Positions 41,123 to 52,254 of a stretch of 64,000 bases of DNA are shown here, one piece after another. The position numbers were made by a program, and so were the translations under genes. The stretch covers positions 9,120,589 to 9,184,588 of the forward strand of contig OX235268.1 of the NCBI GenBank assembly GCA_944472135.2, written 5' to 3'. The DNA is from Trichobilharzia regenti. Lineage: Eukaryota > Platyhelminthes > Trematoda > Strigeidida > Schistosomatidae. Below the pieces are notes generated by a model, which searched no databases, was not told where the DNA came from, and saw only the letters and a list, made by a program, of their open reading frames with translations. Within the stretch, counting starts at the first letter, position 1. Each line of letters opens with the position of its first letter.

Positions 41123-41512
41123 TGTAGTGCACATTGTACCTTTGAACTTTTGTTTAAACTGACTCACCCACGGTGATCCACGTTTTACCTTTTGACTTGT
41201 GAGTCTTCCTTACGTTCATAGGTTCGCTCTCTTGTTGTGCTCTCCTTCTGCACACTCTCCGAGCCTACCTCCAGCAACGTCTGCAGATAAGTTGTACGAC
41301 TTCTTTATTTATTGAATTTTATATTTCGTCGAATAAAATATAATTCTCCCAGGTACTCTTGTCACATCAAGTCTTTTTACAACGATACAGTTCGTCAGTA
41401 TTTGCGCGTCCAGTAGTGTACTGCTAAGCTTAGTAGGTCGCCAAAACGGTGAAGAAGTTTGTAAGGGTGTTTAGAGTATAGGTCCACTCTAAGGCGTAGT
41501 AGAACTCTTACA
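41123..41512 (+). repeat. Gypsy 3' LTR (390 bp)
   Basis: Same length and ends as the 5' LTR, with one difference seen (G at 41494). Preceded by the polypurine tract at 41109-41117 and followed by the AGTA target-site copy. Confidence 0.95.
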
Positions 41513-42205
41513 AGTAGATCGAGTGGGTGGTAATCAGATTGTCGGAACATAAGGATTTATTGGCTAAGGTTAGAATGATTGAACCGGCGAAGATAAGTAA
41601 TTTAGATAAAAGCTCAGCAACTGCACTACATGCATTAACACACAACCACACAATAGCATAGTGGGTGAGGGTTAAGATTCTAAGAAGTAATCTATGTAGG
41701 TGGAGAGAGACTGATTACTGAATCCTGGTTCAGTGAGTCTACACCACAAAAAAAAACACATGCAACAGAAATGACTCGATACAAATACAAGAGATATGCA
41801 TGGAAGATATTATTATCGCCAGTCAGTCAGTCAGTCAGTCAAATCGGAGGACGATAATAAATAATCTGAAAATTCTATTTCAGTTCACATGCATTAGAAC
41901 ATTCTAGCAAGTAACTTATAATGACTATAAAAACATTCGTCTTATTTCCCATCTGATTACAATCGATCAATAACACTCATATCATTATTTCTGAATGTAA
42001 ATTATCTTATATTGATTTTGTATTCAAATGTCTAATCATCACTTCCACTCATGTATATAAATGAAGGAAGGAAGTTGTGTGAGTGAGTGACTTGATATGA
42101 TTATGAGTGGTAATAATTTGTGCTCGAAAGGTGGTCATCAATTATTATTACTGTGTAACACACTGTGTGACAGTTTATCAAAATAAAATCTTATCCATAA
42201 TGGAG
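41513..42205 (+). pseudogene. PLE-D copy, right part: nuclease remnant and 3' UTR
   Basis: Continues the PLE-D broken at 35710: GATCGAGTGGG, VVIRLSEHKDLLA-like, KISNLDKSSA-like, then the NTCNRND region and the long 3' UTR (ATCACTTCCACTCATG, GATATGATTATGAG, GTGCTCGAAAGG) to about 42205. A tandem GTCA run lies at 41819-41838. Stops throughout. Confidence 0.8.
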
Positions 42206-42435
42206 TTATACTCTACCACCACAGTGGCCAAGTTTTATACTTATATCATACGTTTATTCAATTTCTTTTTTGCCTTGACTAACACCCGTGACTATTGTTT
42301 GTTATTACTCTGTTTCAAGGAAGGCAGATTGTACATGAATACAATTGTACAGGTAAAGAGGAAGGAAATGAATTCAGCGCTGAGAAGAGCCTCTTCGGTG
42401 AGCTGTGTGTTTTGTTCTCATTGACGTAATAAGGC
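42206..42435 (+). repeat. PLE-D extreme end and PLE-G tail fragment
   Basis: 42200-42240 matches the last PLE-D block (ACTCTACCACCACAGTGG, AAGTTTTATACTTATATC). 42330-42430 resembles the PLE-G tail (GTACAGGTAAAGAGGAAGG, then GAATTCAGCGCTGAGAAGAG). No coding sequence. Confidence 0.5.
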
Positions 42436-42789
42436 TCATACATCAATCACTCATCTGAGAAATGAACAAGAGTAATTTAGTTGATTGACATGAAGCTCGT
42501 AACACAGGAATAATGATTTATCACACTGTTCAATAGCATTACACCTCATAAAAGAATGATGACGTCACAATAAAATAGACATAGAAATAAAGTAGAACGA
42601 AAAAAGGTTACATCCGTTCACGTTTAAGGACCTGGATTTCACATTCATACATACAGTTTCATTGGTTTGTTGTGTAATTGATTTAAGTATCACCACTCGG
42701 CTCTCTGAGCTAAGATCATGTGTAGTAATTGATTTAAGGATACAAAATTCCGTTTCTTGTTGTGGAACTAACAAGAAGAACTGATGGAA
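42436..42789. other. Unassigned spacer
   Basis: No motif recognised. Confidence 0.4.
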
Positions 42790-43770
42790 GTCTAAGAAGG
42801 TCGATTCATGGAAAACCTACTTGAAATAGTCAACGAACAAGCTTCTATAACTGGGTACCCATTTAACAAAAGCGGAATTTAATAAAATCACTTGACATGC
42901 GCATCCAACGCATCTGTAGTCCCAACGTTCTGGAAACAGAATTAGATATTCTAAGAGAAATCTTCATCCAAAATGGATACCCAATAAGATTAATTGACAA
43001 AAGTATCAAACCTAGAATTCGGAGAAACGAAACTTTAGTTGCGCCTAAAAAGAAACTCTAGATGAACCTGGATTTCGAGGGAGATTTAGCAAGCGACATT
43101 CTCAAGAGAAGGATCATATCATCTCTGAGAAGAACATTCTTTGTAGTAACGCCAAGTATAGTGTTCTCCAGTCTCCCACTGATCTGCAGAAGCCCAAAGG
43201 ACAAGATCCCGAATCTGACCACTTCTGTGTGCATATATCAGTTTACCTGCTGCTGTGAAGCCAGCCAGGTACATCGGTCGTTCGACGCGCACCCTGTCCA
43301 AGACGATTCAAGAACACTATCCAGCCAGCATGGTTGAGAAAAGGCAATAGTGGTGCAATAAGGAGTGCAATAATTGAAAACTTGGTTAACACTGATCATT
43401 GCATTTCAACAAACGCCTGCTTCAAAGTAATCTACAGAGTCAAGAATAACCTATCAAAGGCACTACAGTTTCGTTTATGTATCGCTGAAGCTCTGGCCAT
43501 TCACATAGAAAAACCGGAGCTTTGCATACAAAAGAAGATTACTCAACCACTAAGACTGTCATGGTAACAACTTTGTTGATCTTGATGACTTAATTTTGTT
43601 TGTTTGTCTGTTCTTTAAATGCTTATAATTCTCGTATAGTCATTTGGAACTCTTACGTATTTTCGTATTCTCTACTTTGTTCCTATATGTATCCTGAGTA
43701 AAACTAAATCACCAAACTATTCATATTATTACATAACTTATTCTAAACAACTGTTTGTGACAACTCATCA
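42790..43770 (+). pseudogene. PLE-G copy 2: connector, GIY-YIG and 3' UTR
   Basis: 43062-43337 encodes MNLDFEGDLASDILKRRII, SSLRRTFF, the KDKIPNLTTSVCIYQFTCCC block and a decayed YIG region (the frame runs to QVHRS). 43334-43567 continues with IRSAIIENLVNT, VIYRVKNNL and the terminal LCIQKKITQPLRLSW. Upstream (42790-43060) the connector is broken. The 3' UTR resembles that after 55234. 5'-truncated; no RT. Confidence 0.75.
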
Positions 43771-44194
43771 CCTTTGTTACTACCCTAATTTCATTAATAC
43801 CTAAAACTCTCGTTTCTGTAAAAGTTTATGCCAAGAGTTTGTGGAAACTATCACAATTATTTACCTTTCGAACACTGAATCCAAGAATACAATCTTATTG
43901 ACAGATAATACATATAACTGACTATTTGGATTTGTGGAATTTTTAAACATAAACACATCTATAATTGTATACATCGTTGGATTTACATGTTCAAGTTGCT
44001 CCAAGTCAGTGAGTTTATAGTTGAGATGTCATTTTAGTTAACTGTGCTGAACTATATTGCATGTTGTTGTATTGTATAGTTGTTGTCGCTTTTTGCCCTT
44101 TTTTCTGTGAACTGTTTCATTTTGTTGGTGTTGTTCTCATTGTTTTGTCCGTTATATTTCTCTCTAAACTTTATCTTAATGTAATCATTCCTTT
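43771..44194. other. AT-rich spacer before RTE
   Basis: No shared repeat recognised with confidence; the first part may be old PLE-G 3' UTR. Ends at the likely RTE 5' end near 44195. Confidence 0.4.
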
Positions 44195-47100
44195 CTCAGG
44201 CGTGAGGCTAGCAACCCCACCCTGTAAACAAAAACTGCTACAGAAACTTCAGTACGATGAACCTCTTTGCACCAAAAGAAAAAGTCTGTGTGGGGACATG
44301 GAACGTCCGAATTATGTACGAGACTGGCAAAGCTGCCCAGATCGCAAACGAGATGAAAAGATACGGAATTCAAGTACTGGGAATATGTGAAAGCAGATGA
44401 AATAGGAATGGACTCACCAAATTGTCAACGGGTGAGTCAGTGATCTACTCCGGTCACCCAGAAGATAACCACACGCACACCAAAAGCGTGGCTATCATGA
44501 TGTCACCAATGGCAACAAAGACCCTGATGCAATGGGAGGCGATATCGTCCAGGATAATGACCGCCAGATTCAACTCCAAAGGAAGGAAAGTGTCAATCAT
44601 ACAATGTTATGCGCCCACAAACAACGCAGACCTCGAAAAGAAAGAAGAATTCTACAGACAACTACAGGCAACAATGGACAATACTCCAACTGGCGACATG
44701 AAAATACTTATGGGAGACATGAACGCCAAACTGGGACCAGACAATACGGGAAGGGAACTCATCATGGGTAGAGAAGCTCTCGGAGAAATGAATGAAAACG
44801 GAGAACTCTTCGCCGACTTCTGCGCCTTCAACGAACTAGTGATTGGTGGCAGTGTGTACAAGCACAAAGATATCCACAAGGCTACATGGGTGTCACCAGA
44901 CGGGCAAACCAAAAACCAAATCGACTTCATCTCAATCTCAAGGAAGTGTAGGCGCAGCCTACTGGACACAAAAGCAAGAAGAGGAGCAGACGTTGGCTCA
45001 GACCACTATCTCGTACAAGGGACAATCCAAATCAAATTAAAAGCTTTCAGGGAATCAGGAGCTGCAGATAGACCACAAGCCAAGTTCAACACTCAAAAGC
45101 TGAAGGACCAGGCTACAAAGGACATCTTCATTGCAAGCATAAAGGACAAAGCCGAGACACAAATCAACACCAGCGAAAAGGTCAGCGTCGAAAAGCACTG
45201 GAACAACTTGAAAACGGTGTGGAGCCAAACCTGCATAGAAATTCTAGGCAGAAAAAAGAGACAGGACAAACAGTGGCTCACTACGGACACTTGGAAACTA
45301 ATAGAAGAGAGAAGGACAGTGAAGCAAAAGATTATCCAGTGCACTGACGAGCAACAAAAACAGGAGCTGAATGCAAGCTACAATACACTGAACAAAAGAG
45401 TGAAGAAAAATGCCAGGGAAGACAAAAGAAAATATTATGAAACCATGGCAAACGAAGCAGAACAAGCTGCAGGCAAAGGAGACCTCGCCACACTCTACCA
45501 AACAACTAGGAACCTTTCGGGCAAACGTTCGACACAGATTAAGCCAATAAAGGACGACAATGGAAAGTCAATCACCAAAGAGGTGGAACAGAGAAAGCAC
45601 TGGGTTGAACACTTCAAAAGACTTCTAAATCGTCCGCCACCTACAACACGTCCAGCAATACCAACAACGGAAGCAGAACTACCAGTGAACACTGACCCCC
45701 CGACGAAATCAGAAGTCCTGAATGCAATCAAGATGCTTAAAGCTGGGAAAACAGCAGGACCAGATGGAATCCCAGCAGAGGCTTTGAAAATAGACCCAGA
45801 GACAACAGCGGACTTGATGACACCACTACTGGAGAAGGTGTGGAAAGAGGGCAAAGTACCCGAGGATTGGAAGAAAGGATACTTATTCAAACTTCCAAAG
45901 AAAGGAGACTTAAGTCAATGTAAAAACTGGCGTGGAATTATGCTTCTGTCCATTCCAAGCAAGATACTAAGTCGCATCATCCTGGAGAGAATCAAACAAG
46001 CCCTAGATGAAAAACTTCGTCCGGAACAGGCTGGATTCAGGAGAAACAAATCATGTATTGATCAAATTGCCACTCTACGGATCATCATTGAACAAAGCTT
46101 GGAATGGCAGTCACCTCTCTATCTCAACTTCATCGACTTTGAGAAGGCCTTCGACAGCGTCGATCGAGAGGTGATTTGGCAACTACTTCGCTACTACGGG
46201 GTCCCATCGACAATGATACATCTCATCCAACAGTTATACGACAATGCTGCATGCCAAGTAATCCACAACGGGAAACTTACGGAAGCCTTCGAAGTGAGGA
46301 CGGGAGTGCGACAAGGCTGTCTACTATCATCAATGATCTTCCTGATTGCAATTGATTGGATAATGCGACAGACAGCGGCAACCAACGAGGGAACAGGCAT
46401 AAAATGGACCCACACAGAAAACTTGGAGGATGTGAACTTCGCCGATGATATATGTCTGATTTCCCATAAACTGGAAGATATGCAAGTGAAAAGTAACAAG
46501 TTGGCACAAGAAGCATCAAAGATAGGACTTCAAGTGAACATAGATAAAACAGAGGTGATGAAGATTCCTAGCCAACATCAACATCAACAGCAACAACAGA
46601 CAACAATCAGCATAAATGGGAGGAACCTGAAAGAAACAGCCTCCTTCACCTACCTGGGAAGCATCGTCTCAACCACAGGCGGAATTGACGAGGATATCAA
46701 AGCAAGGATCGGAAAAGCAAGACAAGCTTTCATTACGCTCAAGTCTGTGTGGAGGTCAACAGCACTCAACAGGGAAAATAAAATCCGGATTTTCAACTCC
46801 AATGTGAAGTCAGTGGTACTATACGGATCAGAGACTTGGCGAGTCATAAAGAGCATCCCAAACAAACTTCGAACCTTCATTAACAGCTGTCTCCGCTCAA
46901 TACTCAAGATCAGATGGCCAGAAAAGATCAGCAACAGGGATCTCTGGGAGCGAACCAATCAGGAACCGATTGTGAAACAAATAGGCAGAAAGAAATGGAG
47001 ATGGATTGGCCATACGCTGAGGAAACCATCAAGTGACATCACTAGACAAGCCCTCGAATGGAACCCGAAAGGGAGGCGGCGAGTTGGTCGTCCAAGGGTG

Positions 47101-47252
47101 ACTTGGAGGAGGTCATGCGAGGAGGAGATGAAAGCATGTGGACAGACCTGGAGCAGGGTGAAAAAGTTGTCAGAAAACAGAAGGCAATGGAGGTGCGCAG
47201 CTGAAGCCCTATGTTCCTCTAGGAACTAAAGGATACAATAATAATAATAATT
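44195..47252 (+). mobile_element. RTE-clade LINE, almost full length
   Basis: A short 5' leader (GGCGTGAGGCTAGCAACC onward), one long reading frame of 990 codons, a 3' UTR of a few bases and an AAT microsatellite tail (47237-47252), the classic RTE layout. It is the best-preserved LINE in the window; one nonsense codon interrupts it. No convincing target duplication was found. Confidence 0.85.
44257..47229 (+). pseudogene. RTE endonuclease-reverse transcriptase, one nonsense codon
   Basis: From ATG 44257: APE endonuclease with GTWNVR (Asn16), ICE (Glu45), GDMNAKLG and GSDHYLV; then RT with KNWRGIMLLS, FIDFEKAFDSVDREVIW, TGVRQGCLLS and FADD at 728-731; then the C-terminal region with LKIRWPEK, KWRWIGHTLRKP and GRPRVTWRRSC. 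990 codons in a single phase. Codon 48 is TGA (44398-44400) where relatives usually have Trp after the conserved E-S/T-x pattern. Without read-through, translation could restart only downstream, losing Asn16 and Glu45. All other catalytic residues are intact, so this copy died recently or is supplied by read-through. Confidence 0.88.
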
Positions 47253-47475
47253 TCTTGATTGATTTTGTATTACGTAACTCCAATTATCAGTCTTCATCTT
47301 TTTAGTTGAAATAACCATAACCAATTGTCTATTTTTGTTTGACAAACTTAATGTACACATACATACAAAATAACTCGTATACATCCTTACGATTGTACAG
47401 CTAAGAAAATGAATTCGCCTCTGAGAAGAGACTCTTCGCTGAATCACGTGTTTTGTTTTCACAAAAGAGTTAGTT
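47253..47475 (+). repeat. PLE-G 3' tail fragment
   Basis: GACAAACTTAATGTACACATAC, AAAATGAATTCGCCTCTGAG, GACTCTTCGCTGAATCACG correspond to the PLE-G end at 55480-55555. The RTE lies directly before it, so that insertion may have split PLE-G copy 2, though 43771-44194 cannot be aligned with confidence. Confidence 0.5.
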
Positions 47476-48479
47476 TCACTGTCATGTGAAAGGTTATCAT
47501 TAATGTTTGGGGGAAATTTATTATTATTATTACAAATTTATGATTTACTGTTATGTACTGCTGCTGAGTGAGTTATTAGAGTTTTCTCCGTCGCCAATTA
47601 TGTTATGCACTCGTCGAGTTGTTAATAGTCCTGACGCGGAAAGATGGAAATCAGAAGACCACGAGGTTTACGATGATACTGGTATTTTCCAGACAAGGAA
47701 AATAAATGCCACACAAGTGTGTGAGTGAAATGGTACGCAATGTGTGAGAACCAGAATGCAGTACAAAAGTATATATGGAAATGACTAACACACATGAACC
47801 AATAGACAGTCATCTTACCATGACTGGTTGTAATGTCATGTGATACAAAGTCATACATTGTTTATTTAGTTAGTGGAGAGACAAAAGCATAGTGTCAGTT
47901 ATATTGGAATATCGATCCATATACACATAGCAAAATATAATAGACTGTCAAAAACAAAACACACATCATGTGGATACATATCATTTACTAAATCCCATAG
48001 AAGGATATTTATAACAAATTACTTTGTGGAGAGAGAAAATACAGGTGGAATTTTGAATACACTCTGTTGCCAGAAACACTTACAATGTAGACAGACTGAT
48101 CACTATTGGCTAACTGAAATCTGCTTCACACAGTGCGATGTTACGTAACTGTGATTGCGTCACATCTCGTGCTGTATATTGGTTTTGCATGTATGTATGT
48201 GTGTTTCAGCAGACAAGTATACAAGACAGTAAGGAAACTATGCAATTCAGGTTGGGGAGATATGTACCCAAATAATTTGAAGAACTTTGACAAGTACATG
48301 TGGCAGACAGATACCTTAACTAAAAAACAAAACTTGTGCACGAAATAAATCATAAAATTGTTATTAAGACAGTTGGTTCATTTGATTTTGATTAGCAGAG
48401 GAATTCAGCATGCAGATTTTAACACCTCATTGGGACATATCACCCAAATAACTAAAAATCCTCATGTTCGATGTTTAAT
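47476..48479. other. Unassigned spacer
   Basis: No recognised repeat or motif. Several open frames of 60-90 codons on both strands have no protein signature and unremarkable composition. Confidence 0.45.
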
Positions 48480-48665
48480 CACGGATTGATATCAGTTAGA
48501 GAACTGAAAACCACCGAGACGTACTGGACAGCGGTTTGCACTCAGCGCTGGAGTTTGAATCCAGGACTTTCCGGTTACAAGTAAAGCTACTGAGACCCGA
48601 CTCCGTGGTCAGCCCATGAATTCTAACTTCTTCCATTTCGTGATTATAGTGCCACCGCAGCAACC
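48480..48665 (-). repeat. SINE-A copy, antisense, hammerhead mostly deleted
   Basis: Antisense tail, remnant CGTACTGGACAGCGGTTTGC of the HHR 3' half, antisense tRNA head (TTTGAATCCAGGACTTTCCGG) and upstream block (GAATTCTAACTTCTTCCATTTCG). The CTGANGA half of the ribozyme is gone. Confidence 0.6.
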
Positions 48666-49429
48666 ACTCTCCTACCTGGCGGATCCGACTGATCAACACA
48701 TATTAACCTAAAATACATTACTAAAGAGTCTGTACTAAGAACAAAAATAGCAACTAAGACTGAACATTTCAGTTTCTGTTGAGATTTGCCTAGATAACAG
48801 CTACTTTTCAGTGTAAAGATGAATGAGTCATAGTCCTTATCTGACTAGTGTCAGAACCTACTTATTATTCTAACATTACGATGCTCATTATTTACTTGGA
48901 TTGATAGTGGATAGGAGTTGATTGCGCTGTTTCGTCTTATCTGGTTTTCGTCAGTTGATAGTATCTGCATCCCTAGTGGGTGATAGTGGTTCCTTTTACC
49001 ATTTTTCCTATATTCCTTTGCATTCGAAATGGAAAACATGGCTTCAAGAAATAGTTTTGAGGTTTCGGCTGCAGTGGTTTTATTTTTACACAGTGGAGTT
49101 GTTAGCGTCTCGCCCAACCTTTTCTCTTGTCCCAGCATTTTAATATCTGAGCTAGGTTTAGTGGTGCGTTGGTCGGAGATCGAATGCAGGATCATGTGTG
49201 ATGTGGTAGGCAAGCATCCTAACGCTGCACTGTTGTCTGTCCACTTGTACCAAAAACTAGCACACTTCACTTCAGATGACAAGGCGTTATCCACTAACCT
49301 ACTGAGCCATTAGAATCACTTCTTGTGAAAGGAGCAGCGTTTATTATTTATCGAGTTTTGTGTTATTCGACTTCACAGAAACACCATCATTCACTGGTGT
49401 GCAGGCATATAATAATAATCTACTTTATT
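48666..49429. other. Unassigned spacer
   Basis: Nothing recognised. Confidence 0.4.
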
Positions 49430-49700
49430 CCAAGACGAACAGTACTTATAATACAGAATGGAATTCTCAGCATTTGTCACACTATTCCATCTGATTTACT
49501 CAAAATATAAATAAAATTAAAAATTAAAACAAAAGTAACCAGAGGAATTTGTCCACATTTTCGATATAAAGTCAAAAATATTCGAAGCACGAACTGAGAT
49601 TATTAAAAATAATAATAATAACAGTGAGTTTGTTTCAAACAGCATTGTCAATTCAGTTTGGAAATTTTAGCATGTTATTGTAGAGTATTGAATCTAACGT
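49430..49700 (+). repeat. Two short repeat C copies
   Basis: 49430-49520: CTTTATTCCAAGACGAACAG, CTTATAATACAGAATGG, AATTCTCAGCATTTGTC, as in 2247-2345. 49610-49700: a weaker copy with TTTGTTTCAAACAGC and GGAAATTTTAGCATG. AAT tracts precede both. Confidence 0.5.
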
Positions 49701-49864
49701 TCTGTTGATATAGCAGCATGGTTAGGGGAAATACAAAATTAACAGTTATAACACAGCTTAAATGATGTTCACACTTATGAAGAAATGAAAACAAAAAATT
49801 GAGAGGACTATAAATATAAGAAGAACATTAACAATAAAGGTTCATGTTGTAAGAGTGGAGGAAA

Positions 49865-50000
49865 TGGTTTATTTAATAGTGCAAAGAAGGTTAGTTAGTT
49901 AGTTCATGTCTGACCCTATTTTCATCACATACAGTACGTGACAAATATGGTATAGTGGAATTTTTATACATAGACATACGTGCATAAAGTCTTCTGCAAA
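49865..50000 (-). pseudogene. LINE 3' end fragment, antisense
   Basis: The reverse complement encodes RRRLYARTSMYKNSTIPYL, then VCDENRVRHELTNLLCT, matching the LINE C-terminus at 60660-60795 (RRLYARTSKYTNSTIPYL). Confidence 0.75.
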
Positions 50001-50124
50001 GACTTCTTGTTTCACCTGAGGAGATATAGGGTTGGAGCTGCGGGCGCTGTGGTGGGTGCTCACAGTCTGGTGAAAGCCAAAAAACAGGGAGAGTTGAGCA
50101 TTCTGGATGTCAATGTTATTTTTG

Positions 50125-50880
50125 TTATATAATTATTCTCTTGAATCCCGAGTGGGACATAGGGTTTCGACAGCACATCTCGGTTGCATTCCGTTCACTG
50201 CAGTCCTCTTCAGCTGGTCCCATGTTTGCCCACAGTCTGTCATCTCCTCCTGATAGGATCTGTTCCATTTCAGCCTCGGTCACATGCCTAACTCATTGTT
50301 CCCACTCGAACACCTGGGTGTGTATTGTCACCCGATGGTCTCCTCAGTGCGTTTTCCATACATCTCCATTTTCTTCTACAGATTTGTTGAGCAATAGGTC
50401 CTTGGTTGGTTTGTTCTCAGAGTTTCTTGGTGCTAATTATTCCTGGCCAGTTATTTGATTTTCGTTAAATAGCCGACGAAGCAGGCAGTTCTTAATAAAT
50501 ACCTCCAGTGGCTTGTTGGAAATGCTTCTGGTGACTCACTAATCTCCTCACCCAAATCAAATAACTAACTGATTCTTGTTCTTTATGTCGAATACAGAAG
50601 ATTTTCAAACTGGTTTCACAGTGATGAAGTCGTATCTTGCCTTTCCGATTCTGGTTTTCATAGCCGAGGTGATGCTTTGTAGATAATTGAAGGAAGTGAC
50701 AACTTCCGAATTTCTCTTGCTGACAGTGGTTGGTGTTTGTTGTTGTCGATGTTGACTGGTCGACTGGTTGTTTATCTTCATGACTTTCATCTTCTCTATG
50801 TTCATTTGAAGTCCTGTCGTCATTGGCTGCTTCTTCGGTCCTCTGTCTTCCAGTTTGTGTTGGCTACCATTACTCAAGTA
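50125..50880 (-). pseudogene. RTE C-terminal fragment, antisense
   Basis: From 50880 downward: GLQMNIEKMKVMKINNQ, TTVSKRNSEVVTSFNYLQSI and MKTRIGKARYDFITVKPV (compare GLQVNIDKTEVMKI and the DEDIKARIGKARQAFITLK region of the intact RTE). Then decayed LYGSETW and LKIRWPE regions, to the 3' end at 50135 (CCCGAGTGGGACATAGGG). Confidence 0.75.
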
Positions 50881-51094
50881 ACATCACCTAAAACTCAGTA
50901 CATCATCGATCCGTCAGTAATTGAAGCCGATATACTAACCGGTGCAGAGCATTTCACTGTAGTGAAAGGAGAACTAATAGTAAATTAAAGAGTTTCTATA
51001 GATATCATCCTCGTCACTTTCAAGTCTTATATTCGAATGTATATTCAGCTGGCCTTCCACTTCACCGTTGATATACAAATTTATTTTCAAAATT

Positions 51095-51195
51095 TAATGA
51101 GATTCAATTCAATTTTAAATTTTCTCGTCTCGATCTCAAGTTGACACTTCGGCTACTTTGGCAGCTGCTTCGACGATGTCTAGGTATGTAACTAG
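51095..51195 (-). repeat. Sm-alpha-like repeat fragment
   Basis: TTTTCTCGTCTCGATCTC, AAGTTGACACTTCGGC, TGCTTCGACGATGTCT; the reverse complement matches 54130-54235, the downstream part of the HHR repeat at 53919-54240. The related HHR remnant at 52010-52095 lies beyond the inverted repeat. Confidence 0.55.
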
Positions 51196-51209
51196 AAGCA
51201 AGTAGTTGG

Positions 51210-51924
51210 ATATTTGTAAAATCTCAGCGAGATTGAAATGAGTAATTCCAACGTTTCCTACGTTCGTCAATCTGGTCCGAACTTCTCCGTTGTCTGCAAC
51301 AGAATGCATATCCTAAATCCGTAGCTGTCCAGTCAACTGACAACTCCAATAGGTCGAATAAAGCAGCTCAATATTCTGAAAGAAGATCAAGCAATAAGTT
51401 TGACAGGGTGCTTCAATTAAACTCTAATCCTAAACACCATAATTTTGAAAATACCTCTAATCATAAAATTCTAGATACTAACAGTTTGAACAGACATGAA
51501 GGTGTGATATGTGTTAGCTGATGCATAAGAAATCCTGATCAATAAATAAGAATGGATATTTATCACTAACTAATAATACTTGGTCAAAGTTCCCGACTGT
51601 CAGTATCTACTTATGGAGACGTTAAGAAATGTTTTACAACTGTTTATCCGCATACACACACATACACACGGTGTTTAAAGTGTTTAACAAAGGTAGATCA
51701 ATATTTGTAAGTCTGAGGTCAAATTTTGATCACAACTTATTGCTTGGTCTTCTTTCTGAATATTGAGCTGCTTTATTCGACCTATTGGAGTTGTCAGTTG
51801 ACTGGACAGCTACGGATTTAGGATATGCATTCTGTTGCAGACAACGGAGAAGTTCGGACCAGATTGACGAACGTAGGAAACGTTGGAATTACTCATTTCA
51901 ATCTCGCTGAGATTTTACAAATAT
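51210..51924. repeat. Near-perfect long inverted repeat, non-coding
   Basis: The left arm (about 51210-51403) and right arm (about 51738-51924) are reverse complements with about 2-3 differences in 190 bp. The spacer is about 335 bp, AT-rich, with an AC-rich stretch (51650-51672) and no coding motif. Outer ends are ATATTTGT and ACAAATAT. No target duplication found. It lies between two pieces of an Sm-alpha-like repeat. Whether it is a foldback element, a PLE-like inverted tail pair or a local inversion is open. Confidence 0.8.
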
Positions 51925-52009
51925 AATAATGTTTACAAATGTCTACTTCTCACTCGGCGCCCAAATATTTTACAACTATTCTGTCAAATCTTAACTACAG
52001 TTCAAGCAG

Positions 52010-52095
52010 TTGGATGGTGACAAGCAGTGGAATCCAAGATGCGCATTTCGTCATATTTGACGAGTCACAAATAGGACGAAATGCGCAAATTTAAC
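52010..52095. repeat. Sm-alpha-like opposed hammerhead remnants
   Basis: The minus strand reads GAAATGCGCATCTTGGATTC, which fits the 3' half of the Sm-alpha hammerhead (GAAA, helix III TGC/GCA, cleavage ATC, helix I). The plus strand reads TTGACGAGTCACAAATAGG then ACGAAATGCGCA, nearly the 5' half (core CTGANGA with C3 changed). The two half-motifs face each other; neither is complete. Confidence 0.55.
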
Positions 52096-52254
52096 TTTTA
52101 ACTGTTTTTTTTTTAATAATAACATTTTTATTCTGGATTGTATTTATAAAAAACACAGAATTTTCAGAAGTGTTTATTGCATATTTTCCCTCGTACAATA
52201 TCTTCAGGTAAAATAATAATTGACAGTATATCCTATAACTCAATGCTCTTTGAG

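Larger units (their letters stand above)
35711..41512 (+). mobile_element. CsRn1/Boudicca-type Gypsy LTR retrotransposon, recent
   Basis: Two 390-bp LTRs (35711-36100 and 41123-41512) differ at one position by my reading (36082 C versus 41494 G). Both begin TGTAGTGC and end CTCTTACA, and the 4-bp target duplication AGTA flanks the element (35707-35710 and 41513-41516). The order is primer-binding site, short gag, pol with protease-RT-RNaseH-integrase, a long 3' region, polypurine tract. It sits in a PLE-D nuclease region. Pol is open, but gag lacks the capsid part. Confidence 0.9.

Noticed and set aside
45093..45890. Long antisense frames across the intact RTE (also 46194-46519 and 46650-46958)
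   Set aside because: They mirror the coding strand of the RTE, carry no motif and vary between copies; they are shadows.
47476..48700. Several 60-90-codon frames in a region without repeats, considered as host exons
   Set aside because: No recognisable protein similarity, no convincing splice-site pattern and no codon bias; unsupported.
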